Part shown: positions 1-5,064 of the stretch, in pieces
How positions within the stretch are numbered: the first letter of the stretch is position 1
Layout of the letters: every line of letters begins with the position of its first letter
Source: JAYOFM01 sp038117225
Lineage (GTDB): Bacteria; Pseudomonadota; Alphaproteobacteria; Rhodospirillales; Casp-alpha2
DNA length: 5,064 bases
NCBI GenBank assembly: GCA_038117225.1
Contig: JAYOFM010000173.1
Coordinates: forward strand, 1 to 5,064
Reading direction: 5' to 3'
Position numbers and translations under genes: made by a program
The notes under the pieces: generated by a model
Database searches by the model: none
The model's input: the letters and a program-made list of their open reading frames with translations, nothing else
Told to the model about the DNA's origin: nothing

Positions 1-2479
1 CCGGGTCCATGCCGTTGGAGAAGAAGAACGACAGGTTGGGCGCGAAGTCGTCGATCTGCATGCCGCGCGCCAGATACGCTTCGACGAAGGTGAAGCCGTT
101 GGCCATGGTGAACGCCAGCTGGCTGATCGGATTGGCGCCGGCTTCGGCGATGTGATAGCCGGATATGGACACCGAATAGAAATTCCGCACATTGTGGTGG
201 ACGAAATATTCCTGAATGTCGGCCATCATCTTGAGCGCGAACTCGGTCGAGAAGATGCAGGTATTCTGCCCCTGATCCTCCTTCAGGATATCGGCCTGCA
301 CGGTGCCGCGGACGTTTTCCAAGACCCAAGCCTGAATTTTCTCTATTTCCTCGTCGGTCGGCTGGCGGCCGTTTTCCCCCTCGAAACGGGCGATTTGCTG
401 GTCCATGGCGGTGTTCATGAACATCGCCAGGATGGTTGGCGCGGGGCCATTGATGGTCATGGAAACAGAGGTCGCCGGATCGCAGAGATCGAAACCGTCG
501 TAGAGGACGCGCATATCCTCCAGGGTGGCAATGGAAACGCCGGAATTGCCGACCTTGCCATAGATATCCGGGCGTTCATCCGGATCGAAACCATAGAGCG
601 TGACGGAATCAAATGCCGTCGACAGCCGCTTGGCCGGCGAATCCTTGGACAGGAATTTGAACCGCGAATTGGTGCGGAACGGATCACCCTCGCCGGCGAA
701 CATGCGTGTCGGATCCTCGCCGTCGCGCTTGAAGGCGAAAACCCCGGCGGTATAGGGGAAACTGCCGGGCAGGTTTTCCTTCAACAGCCACTTCAGCAGT
801 TCGCCGTGGTCCTTATAGCTGGGCAAGGCGACACGGGAAATCTCGTTGCCGGACAGGGTCTTGCGTTTCAGCGGCGTGCGGATTTCCTTGTCACGGATTT
901 TGACCACGTATTCCTCGCCAGCGTAGCTTTCACGCACGGTCGGCCAGATTTCCAACAGTTTACGCGCGCGCGGGTCCAAGGCGTCCTCTCGCGCAGCGAT
1001 CAAGGCGTCGAGCTCCTGCCCGTCGCCGCCGGTTTCGGTCAGCATGCGCTGCGATTCCGTAAGCTGCTGGCGTTCGCGCGCGATTTGCGATTGCTCGGCG
1101 ATGGTCTGGTGGTATTCGCGCACGGTCTCGGCGATTTCCGCCAGATAACGCACCCGTTCCCCCGGAACGATACCGCGGCCCGGTTCTGATGAGGTTACGC
1201 TCAGCGGGGGCAGCGTCGACGAAATATCCCGCAACCCCTTGGCGCGGAACTGACTGATCAGGTTCTGATACAGCGTGGTGACGCCGATATCGGCGAATTT
1301 TGACGCCATGCAACCGAATACTGGCATGTCTTCCGGTGACGAGCCGAAGGCCTCGCGGTTGCGTTGGCCCTGCGTGCGCACGTCGCGCAGCGCGTCGAGG
1401 GCGCCCTTGCGGTCCATCTTGTTGATGGCGACGGCGTCGGCATGGTCCAGCATCTCGATCTTCTCAAGCTGACTGGCAGCGCCGAATTCCGGCGTCATGA
1501 CGTAGAGCGAGACATCGGCGCTGTCGACGATGGCGGCGTCTCCCTGGCCGATGCCGGGGGTTTCAACGATTACTAGGTCGAACCCCGCGGCCTTGCAGGC
1601 GGCGATGATGTCCGTCAGCGCCTCGGGTACCTCTGATTTGGCATCCCGTGTCGCTAGCGAGCGCATGTAGATGCTGGGCGTGTCGATGGCATTCATGCGG
1701 ATGCGATCGCCGAGCAAGGCGCCGTTGGTCTTGCGCCGGGTCGGATCGATGGCGATGACGGCGATCGACGGATCCGCGGAATACAGCCTGAAGCGGCGGA
1801 TCAGCTCGTCGGTCAGCGAAGATTTGCCGGCGCCGCCGGTGCCGGTAATGCCGAGCACCGGGGTCTTCTCGTTCTTTTGGGCGGCATCGCGGATGCCGTC
1901 GACCAAATCGGACGGCAGGCGGCCGGTTTCCAGCCCGGTAATGATACGGGCCAGCGCCGCGTGATCGCCGCCCAGCAGGCCCTTCAGGTCCGCCGGCAGT
2001 TCGGCCGCGAGATCATCGTCCGAGCGCTCGATCATGTCCCAGATCATGCCCTGCAGGCCGAGCCGGTGGCCGTCGTCGGGCGAGTAGATGCGGGAAATGC
2101 CGTAGTCCTCCAGGTCCCGCACTTCGGGCGCCACGATGACGCCGCCGCCACCGCCGAAGATCTTGATATCAGGCCGGCCGCGCTGGCGCAGCAGATCTAC
2201 CATATATTTGAAATACTCCACATGGCCGCCCTGGTAGGAACTGACGGCGATGCCCTGCACGTCCTCCTGCACGGCGGCGGTCACCACTTCGTCGACCGAC
2301 CGGTTGTGACCCAGGTGGATGACCTCGACCCCGCCGGCCTGCAGGATGCGCCGCATAATGTTGATCGACGCATCGTGCCCGTCGAACAGGCTGGCGGCGG
2401 TGACGAAGCGAACCGGATTACGCGGCTTGTAGGCTGTTACGGGCGCGTCGGCATTTGGACGACTGGAATCATCGGGCAT
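1..2479 (-). CDS. icmF: Fused isobutyryl-CoA mutase (B12-binding / G-protein chaperone / mutase), 3' end cut by window
   Basis: I translated this frame by hand from ATG at 2479 to the window edge: 826 uninterrupted codons, with no stop or frameshift. Residues 1-150 are the cobalamin-binding domain: LFDGHDASI at 31-39, where His35 should be the lower axial cobalt ligand, and a GGGGG run at 109-113. Residues about 205-415 are a MeaB/MeaI-type GTPase with P-loop GTGGAGKS (213-220), ETPG (306-309) and NKMD (353-356). After a helical linker the mutase domain starts near 520. Phe581 (in AGVFAF) and Gln738 (in QGQNTCIF) align with the Tyr and Arg that select methylmalonyl-CoA in MCM. Phe/Gln is the isobutyryl-CoA signature, so the expected reaction is isobutyryl-CoA to n-butyryl-CoA, using adenosylcobalamin, in the cytoplasm. 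Family members are about 1,090 residues, so roughly 260 C-terminal residues lie outside. The GGGAG ribosome site fixes the start. Identification is firm; exact substrate range (isovaleryl/pivalyl-CoA) is not decidable here. Confidence 0.95.
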   Translation of the reverse strand, partial: MPDDSSRPNADAPVTAYKPRNPVRFVTAASLFDGHDASINIMRRILQAGGVEVIHLGHNRSVDEVVTAAVQEDVQGIAVSSYQGGHVEYFKYMVDLLRQRGRPDIKIFGGGGGVIVAPEVRDLEDYGISRIYSPDDGHRLGLQGMIWDMIERSDDDLAAELPADLKGLLGGDHAALARIITGLETGRLPSDLVDGIRDAAQKNEKTPVLGITGTGGAGKSSLTDELIRRFRLYSADPSIAVIAIDPTRRKTNGALLGDRIRMNAIDTPSIYMRSLATRDAKSEVPEALTDIIAACKAAGFDLVIVETPGIGQGDAAIVDSADVSLYVMTPEFGAASQLEKIEMLDHADAVAINKMDRKGALDALRDVRTQGQRNREAFGSSPEDMPVFGCMASKFADIGVTTLYQNLISQFRAKGLRDISSTLPPLSVTSSEPGRGIVPGERVRYLAEIAETVREYHQTIAEQSQIARERQQLTESQRMLTETGGDGQELDALIAAREDALDPRARKLLEIWPTVRESYAGEEYVVKIRDKEIRTPLKRKTLSGNEISRVALPSYKDHGELLKWLLKENLPGSFPYTAGVFAFKRDGEDPTRMFAGEGDPFRTNSRFKFLSKDSPAKRLSTAFDSVTLYGFDPDERPDIYGKVGNSGVSIATLEDMRVLYDGFDLCDPATSVSMTINGPAPTILAMFMNTAMDQQIARFEGENGRQPTDEEIEKIQAWVLENVRGTVQADILKEDQGQNTCIFSTEFALKMMADIQEYFVHHNVRNFYSVSISGYHIAEAGANPISQLAFTMANGFTFVEAYLARGMQIDDFAPNLSFFFSNGMDP

Positions 2480-2485
2480 GGGCGG

Positions 2486-2490
2486 CTCCC
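2486..2490 (-). promoter_or_regulatory. Ribosome binding site of icmF
   Basis: On the minus strand GGGAG (within AAAGGGAG) lies 6 nt before the ATG at 2479. It is the only good Shine-Dalgarno sequence near the beginning of the reading frame. The predicted protein then starts about 30 residues before the DGHD cobalamin motif, as expected for the family. Confidence 0.75.
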
Positions 2491-2492
2491 TT

Positions 2493-2514
2493 TGCCGGCA
2501 GATCGATGCCGGCA
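2493..2514 (-). repeat. Perfect 8-bp stem hairpin in the icmF 5' UTR
   Basis: Two copies of the self-complementary octamer TGCCGGCA (2493-2500 and 2507-2514) flank a 6-nt loop. In the icmF transcript they can form an 8-bp GC-rich stem that ends 2 nt before the sequence carrying the ribosome binding site. Because each octamer is itself a palindrome, the pair is both a direct and an inverted repeat, so it could also be a double protein-binding site. There is no T-tract after it on either strand, so it does not look like an intrinsic terminator. Confidence 0.6.
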
Positions 2515-2521
2515 CACGTGC

Positions 2522-2552
2522 ATACTTTCCGTTTACGTAAACGTAAGCTAAA
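2522..2552 (-). promoter_or_regulatory. Possible long-spacer (MerR-type) promoter of icmF
   Basis: Read on the minus strand, TTTAGC (2552-2547) and AAGTAT (2527-2522) are separated by 19 bp. This is the over-long spacing typical of promoters activated by MerR-family proteins, and the palindromic operator falls inside the spacer. Each hexamer matches the sigma-70 consensus at only 3 of 6 positions, so this rests mainly on geometry. It would give a leader of roughly 35 nt containing the hairpin and ribosome site. It is an inference; transcription could also read through from the dsbA-like gene, since no intrinsic terminator is visible between them. Confidence 0.35.
2531..2547. promoter_or_regulatory. 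Palindromic operator, LiuR/MerR-like
   Basis: The plus strand reads GTTTACGTAAACGTAAG. It contains the inverted repeat TTACGT-AA-ACGTAA (2533-2546) and, overlapping it, the perfect 12-bp palindrome GTTTACGTAAAC (2531-2542). From memory, this TTTACGT/ACGTAAA pattern resembles sites assigned to the MerR-family regulator LiuR of branched-chain amino-acid catabolism in proteobacteria. It lies 54-67 bp before the icmF start codon, and the acyl-CoA role of IcmF fits that regulon. No regulator gene is in the window. The palindrome is certain; the name of the binding protein is inferred. Confidence 0.55.
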
Positions 2553-2581
2553 TCGAAAATTTCGTAAAGATGGCATTTGGC

Positions 2582-3220
2582 TCACGCGGTCCCCTGTTTC
2601 ACCCAGTCCTCAAGGATCGGCCTGATGGCGTCCCACGGCCGGTAGCCGATGGTCACCGCGCCAACCGCCTTACCGTCCTCGACAGCGATCAGGGTGGGAA
2701 ATCCGGTAATCCCCGATGACTGGGCGAAGTGAATATCCGCCTTCGTTTCGTGGTCAGTCAGTTCATCCCGATAGGTGTCTCGAAACGTCTCCTCATCGAT
2801 ATCAACTTCCGTAGCGATTTCAAATAGTTCATCGGCATTCGTCACATCACGGTTGAGAGCGTAGAAGTGGCGATGAACGTGACCGAGGAACGTCAGCGCC
2901 TTGGTCTCGTCGATGCGGCGTGCGGCGACGACGCCGCGACATGCCAGTTCGGTGTCGTAAATGAAGCCCTCGCGCTCGAAGAAGGCGAAATCGAACCGCT
3001 GACCGGAGGCCTCCTGCACGTGCGTCCAGTGCTCGCCGACATACGCCTTGTCGCGCGCGCTCATCGGCTCGACGGTGCCCGGCCGAAGACCGCCCATCAT
3101 CACCCGGACCGGCAGCCGGTCGGCGAATTCAGCGCTCACCCGCTCGATCACCGGCGAAAAACCCCAGCACCAGGAACACATGGGGTCGGCGAAATAAATC
3201 AGATGGCGATCTGCCGGCAT
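2582..3220 (-). CDS. DsbA-family thioredoxin-fold protein with CSWC motif (predicted protein-disulfide isomerase)
   Basis: The protein is 212 residues from ATG 3220. The N-terminus reads LIYFADPMCSWCWGF with redox-type cysteines at 15 and 18, an all-helical insertion follows, and GITGFPTL near residue 170-177 carries the expected cis-proline (Pro175). This order is that of the DsbA-like thioredoxin fold, and the DPMCSWCWGF start resembles the predicted disulfide isomerase group (COG3531-like, FrnE-related). There is no signal peptide or membrane segment, so it should be cytoplasmic, unlike classical DsbA. A third cysteine is at 94. An in-frame GTG at 3238 would add six residues, but GGAG at 3233-3230, 9 nt before ATG 3220, supports the shorter form. 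It follows the hydrolase gene closely (36 bp, or 18 bp with the GTG start), suggesting one transcript. The fold call is strong; client proteins or substrate are unknown, and a 2-hydroxychromene-2-carboxylate isomerase-like role is less likely given the intact CxxC. Confidence 0.88.
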   Translation of the reverse strand: MPADRHLIYFADPMCSWCWGFSPVIERVSAEFADRLPVRVMMGGLRPGTVEPMSARDKAYVGEHWTHVQEASGQRFDFAFFEREGFIYDTELACRGVVAARRIDETKALTFLGHVHRHFYALNRDVTNADELFEIATEVDIDEETFRDTYRDELTDHETKADIHFAQSSGITGFPTLIAVEDGKAVGAVTIGYRPWDAIRPILEDWVKQGTA

Positions 3221-3256
3221 TTGGGTCCACTCCGTCACCGCCGCCTGGCCAGTGCG

Positions 3257-4120
3257 TCAATTCCGCAGAAATCTCGCAAGAAACGCCTTGGTTCGCGAGA
3301 TGGCGGCGTCACGCGCCAATTCGTGGGTGCCTACTTTGACCCGCTTTTCGCAGCTGGCATAGGCCGAATTTCGTGTTGTCACCTCGCGTGGCATCGAACC
3401 GGGATGGTCAAAGCCATGTACCGCGCCGGCATGCACATCGGCGATGATCTCGGCGCCCCCGCGCGCCATTGCCTCGCGCGCCAGATCGAGACACGGATTC
3501 GGCAGCGTCCAGTTGTCTTCGGCGCCCAACTGCAGCAGCGTCGGCATGGCGACGCGGTAGTCGGGAATCTGGCGGCGAAGCGTGTCGCAGCCGGGGTAAA
3601 AGCCGACCGCGGCGACGAAATCATGCCGCAAACCCGCGGGACGCGCCGGCGTGTCGCGCCACGCCGTCCACAGCATTGTCATGGCGCCGTTCGACCAGCC
3701 GGCTAGGGCCACCCGGTCATGGCGGATTTCGGACTTTCCCTGCAACCATTGCAGCGCGGCGTAGGCATCCCGTGGCCGCTCGCGGTCAGGTTTCACCGGG
3801 CGATCCCGGACGCGGCACAGGGAGCCGAGATTCCGCGACCCGAAACTGTCGACCAGGAGCACCGCATACCCCTCGTCGTGCAGGATTTCCGCCCACGCCG
3901 CTTCGCGCGCTTTTAGATCGCCGGTACCGCTCCATAGCCCACCGCAGCCGTGGAGAATGACCACGGCGGCAACGGGCGTCGGCCTTGGTGGCCTGGCGTA
4001 GAGGGCCGAAAGCCGCGTGCCGTCACCGCCCGTGAAAGACACCGTATAGAAATTCAAGGCGCTGGCGGGCGATGGCATGACCGCAAGCAACGCGGCGGCG
4101 ACGATTGCGTGCAATGGCAT
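3257..4120 (-). CDS. Dienelactone hydrolase family protein, probably exported
   Basis: This is an alpha/beta hydrolase. Numbered from ATG 4120 (287 residues), a hydrophobic stretch with a signal-peptidase-like PSPASA end occupies residues 1-21, followed by LNFYTVSF. The oxyanion-hole motif HGCGG is at 57-61, the nucleophile elbow GWSNG at 141-145 (Ser143), Asp202 is in LGAEDNW and His235 in VHGFDH, giving a complete Ser-Asp-His triad in the right order. True dienelactone hydrolases use Cys, so the physiological ester or lactone substrate cannot be named. Five cysteines (59, 102, 178, 210, 257) are unusual for an exported enzyme unless some pair. Start choice is uncertain: the frame extends upstream to ATG 4186 and TTG 4192, which would add two arginines before the hydrophobic segment. 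I prefer 4120 because a good -10-like sequence sits at 4192-4197. It is the first gene of a likely two-gene unit with the DsbA-like gene. Confidence 0.85.
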   Translation of the reverse strand: MPLHAIVAAALLAVMPSPASALNFYTVSFTGGDGTRLSALYARPPRPTPVAAVVILHGCGGLWSGTGDLKAREAAWAEILHDEGYAVLLVDSFGSRNLGSLCRVRDRPVKPDRERPRDAYAALQWLQGKSEIRHDRVALAGWSNGAMTMLWTAWRDTPARPAGLRHDFVAAVGFYPGCDTLRRQIPDYRVAMPTLLQLGAEDNWTLPNPCLDLAREAMARGGAEIIADVHAGAVHGFDHPGSMPREVTTRNSAYASCEKRVKVGTHELARDAAISRTKAFLARFLRN

Positions 4121-4185
4121 GGTGACAGGGACCCTGGACCAAAATGCGCGGGGCGCAATGTGCCATGAAACCGGCCCCGGTAACA

Positions 4186-4197
4186 TTGACAATTATG
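4186..4197. promoter_or_regulatory. Overlapping divergent promoter elements between the hydrolase gene and hemB
   Basis: On the plus strand TTGACA (4186-4191) is an exact sigma-70 -35 hexamer facing hemB, but no convincing -10 follows at 15-19 bp. On the minus strand CATAAT (4197-4192) matches the -10 consensus at 5 of 6 positions and faces the hydrolase gene, with no clear -35 upstream. The two elements abut, so transcription in the two directions might compete. Evidence is limited to these hexamers; the rest of the region from 4121 to 4271 shows no other signal I can support. Confidence 0.3.
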
Positions 4198-4256
4198 GTA
4201 CTTCCGGGAACCTTGTGCGCCGCGTATGGTCGCGCGCAGGCGCGGATTATGGGATG

Positions 4257-4261
4257 AGGAG
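4257..4261 (+). promoter_or_regulatory. Ribosome binding site favouring the GTG start of hemB
   Basis: AGGAG at 4257-4261 lies 10 nt before an in-frame GTG at 4272. The alternative upstream ATG at 4254 overlaps this sequence and has no comparable site of its own, so the GTG is the better start. Confidence 0.55.
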
Positions 4262-4271
4262 CTTTCACGAC

Positions 4272-5064
4272 GTGAGCCAGCGCGTACCCGAAGCACGCTT
4301 TCCCATGACCCGCATGCGTCGGAACCGGCGCACCGCGTGGCTGCGCGATCTGGTGGCGGAGAACCGGCTCAGCGCCGCCGATCTGATCCTGCCGGTCTTC
4401 GTCATTGACGGCGAGAGCAAGGCTGAACCGATCCCCTCCATGCCTGGCGTCAATCGTCTGACCATCGACCGTCTGGTCGAGGCGGCCAGGGAAGCGCGCG
4501 ATCTCGGAATTCCCATGGTGGCGCCGTTTCCCTATACCGATCCGGCGCTGAAGACCCCGGACGCGCGCGAGGCGGTCAATCCGGATAATCTGGTCTGCCG
4601 TGCCGTGCGTGCGCTAAAGACGGCGCTGCCCGATCTTGGCGTCATGTGCGACGTGGCGCTGGACCCGTTCAATTCCGACGGTCAGGACGGGTTGGTGCGC
4701 GACGGGATCGTCCTGAACGACGAAAGCGTTGAGGTTTTGTGCAAGCAGGCCCTGGCTCAGGCCGCGGCCGGCTGCGACGTGCAGGCGCCGTCTGACATGA
4801 TGGACGGCCGCGTCGGCGCCATTCGCGGCGCCCTGGACGGCGCCGGATTTCAGGATGTGGCGATCATGTCCTACGCCGCCAAGTACGCCTCCGCCTTTTA
4901 CGGTCCGTTCCGCGACGCGGTGGGCTCCAGCGGTGCGTTGAAGGGCGACAAGAAGACCTACCAGATGGACCCGGCCAACGGCGACGAGGCACTGCGCGAG
5001 GTGGCCCTTGACATCGCCGAGGGCGCCGACATGGTCATGGTCAAGCCGGGGCTGCCCTATCTCG
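4272..5064 (+). CDS. hemB: Porphobilinogen synthase (delta-aminolevulinic acid dehydratase), 3' end cut by window
   Basis: HemB condenses two 5-aminolevulinate molecules into porphobilinogen in the cytoplasm, the first common step to haem, sirohaem and cobalamin. I read 264 codons; the family is about 330, so some 65 residues are missing. Diagnostic segments include SMPGV (56-60), APFPYT (84-89), APSDMMDGR (172-180), MSYAAKYASAFYGPFR (199-214) with Schiff-base Lys204, and MVMVKPG (254-260) with the second Schiff-base Lys258. The metal loop reads CDVALDPFNSDGQDG (126-140): aspartates 131 and 139 replace the zinc cysteines, so this is the Mg-dependent, zinc-free class. The usual THG or SHG is SDG here, with Asp136 in the histidine position. 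Start: GTG 4272 with AGGAG upstream; ATG 4254 and ATG 4305 are in-frame alternatives, the latter losing the conserved RFP before TRMRR. It is divergent from the hydrolase gene and has no visible partner gene in the window. Confidence 0.96.
   Translation, partial: MSQRVPEARFPMTRMRRNRRTAWLRDLVAENRLSAADLILPVFVIDGESKAEPIPSMPGVNRLTIDRLVEAAREARDLGIPMVAPFPYTDPALKTPDAREAVNPDNLVCRAVRALKTALPDLGVMCDVALDPFNSDGQDGLVRDGIVLNDESVEVLCKQALAQAAAGCDVQAPSDMMDGRVGAIRGALDGAGFQDVAIMSYAAKYASAFYGPFRDAVGSSGALKGDKKTYQMDPANGDEALREVALDIAEGADMVMVKPGLPYL

Noticed and set aside
152..1189. Long plus-strand open frame of 345 codons opposite icmF
   Set aside because: It is antisense to a clearly conserved mutase/linker coding region and its translation has no recognisable motif; high GC content produces such shadows.
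1877..2551. Plus-strand open frame of 224 codons opposite the icmF N-terminus
   Set aside because: The opposite strand encodes the conserved B12-binding and P-loop motifs; the frame also runs through the operator region, as expected of chance.
2554..2564. AT-rich symmetrical sequence CGAAAATTTCG as a terminator of the dsbA-like gene
   Set aside because: The stem would be only 5 bp with a single-base loop and no T-tract, so it cannot act as an intrinsic terminator; it may simply be AT-rich upstream promoter DNA.
2480..2581. Cobalamin riboswitch before icmF
   Set aside because: The whole gap is about 100 bp, is occupied by the operator and a simple hairpin, and I see no B12-box-like element; such riboswitches need about 200 nt.
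2867..3706. Plus-strand open frame of 279 codons spanning the dsbA-like and hydrolase genes
   Set aside because: It crosses two real minus-strand genes with intact catalytic motifs and has no family features of its own.
4254..4256. ATG at 4254 as the hemB start
   Set aside because: It is in frame but would overlap the AGGAG at 4257-4261 and has no good ribosome site; GTG 4272 is better placed. It is kept as an alternative in the hemB entry.

Overview
The window reads as ordinary chromosomal DNA from a GC-rich alphaproteobacterium, plausibly of the Rhodospirillales type. I base this on the high GC content, the HemB sequence style (an N-terminal FP-x-TRMRRNRR segment, a Mg-type DVALDPF loop and a GDKKTYQMDPAN segment) and the codon use. 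Lineage is an inference from motif resemblance, not from a search. No tRNA, rRNA, CRISPR array, insertion sequence or phage gene is visible.

Layout: (1) From the left edge to 2479, on the minus strand, is most of a gene for a fused adenosylcobalamin-dependent acyl-CoA mutase, IcmF. It has an N-terminal B12-binding domain, a central MeaB/MeaI-type G-protein domain and a C-terminal mutase domain that is cut by the window edge. (2) The 102 bp from 2480 to 2581 are a compact regulatory region: a palindromic operator resembling MerR/LiuR-type sites, a possible long-spacer promoter, a strong 5'-UTR hairpin and a good ribosome binding site, all oriented for icmF. (3) From 2582 to about 4120, also on the minus strand, is a probable two-gene unit. 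A secreted dienelactone-hydrolase-family alpha/beta hydrolase comes first, followed after a short gap by a DsbA-family thioredoxin-fold protein with a CSWC motif. (4) A divergent intergenic region follows. (5) From about 4272 to the right edge, on the plus strand, is the first four fifths of hemB (porphobilinogen synthase).

How the genes relate: IcmF interconverts isobutyryl-CoA and n-butyryl-CoA (and, in some members, isovaleryl- and pivalyl-CoA). A LiuR-like operator in front of it would fit control by branched-chain amino-acid or acyl-CoA catabolism. HemB makes the tetrapyrrole precursor of both haem and cobalamin, so the two flanking genes share a loose cofactor link, but their divergent arrangement gives no evidence of co-regulation. 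The hydrolase and the DsbA-like protein are probably co-transcribed; their substrates are unknown. I did not find an undescribed system. The points most worth a second look are the icmF control region and the unusual metal-loop residues of HemB.
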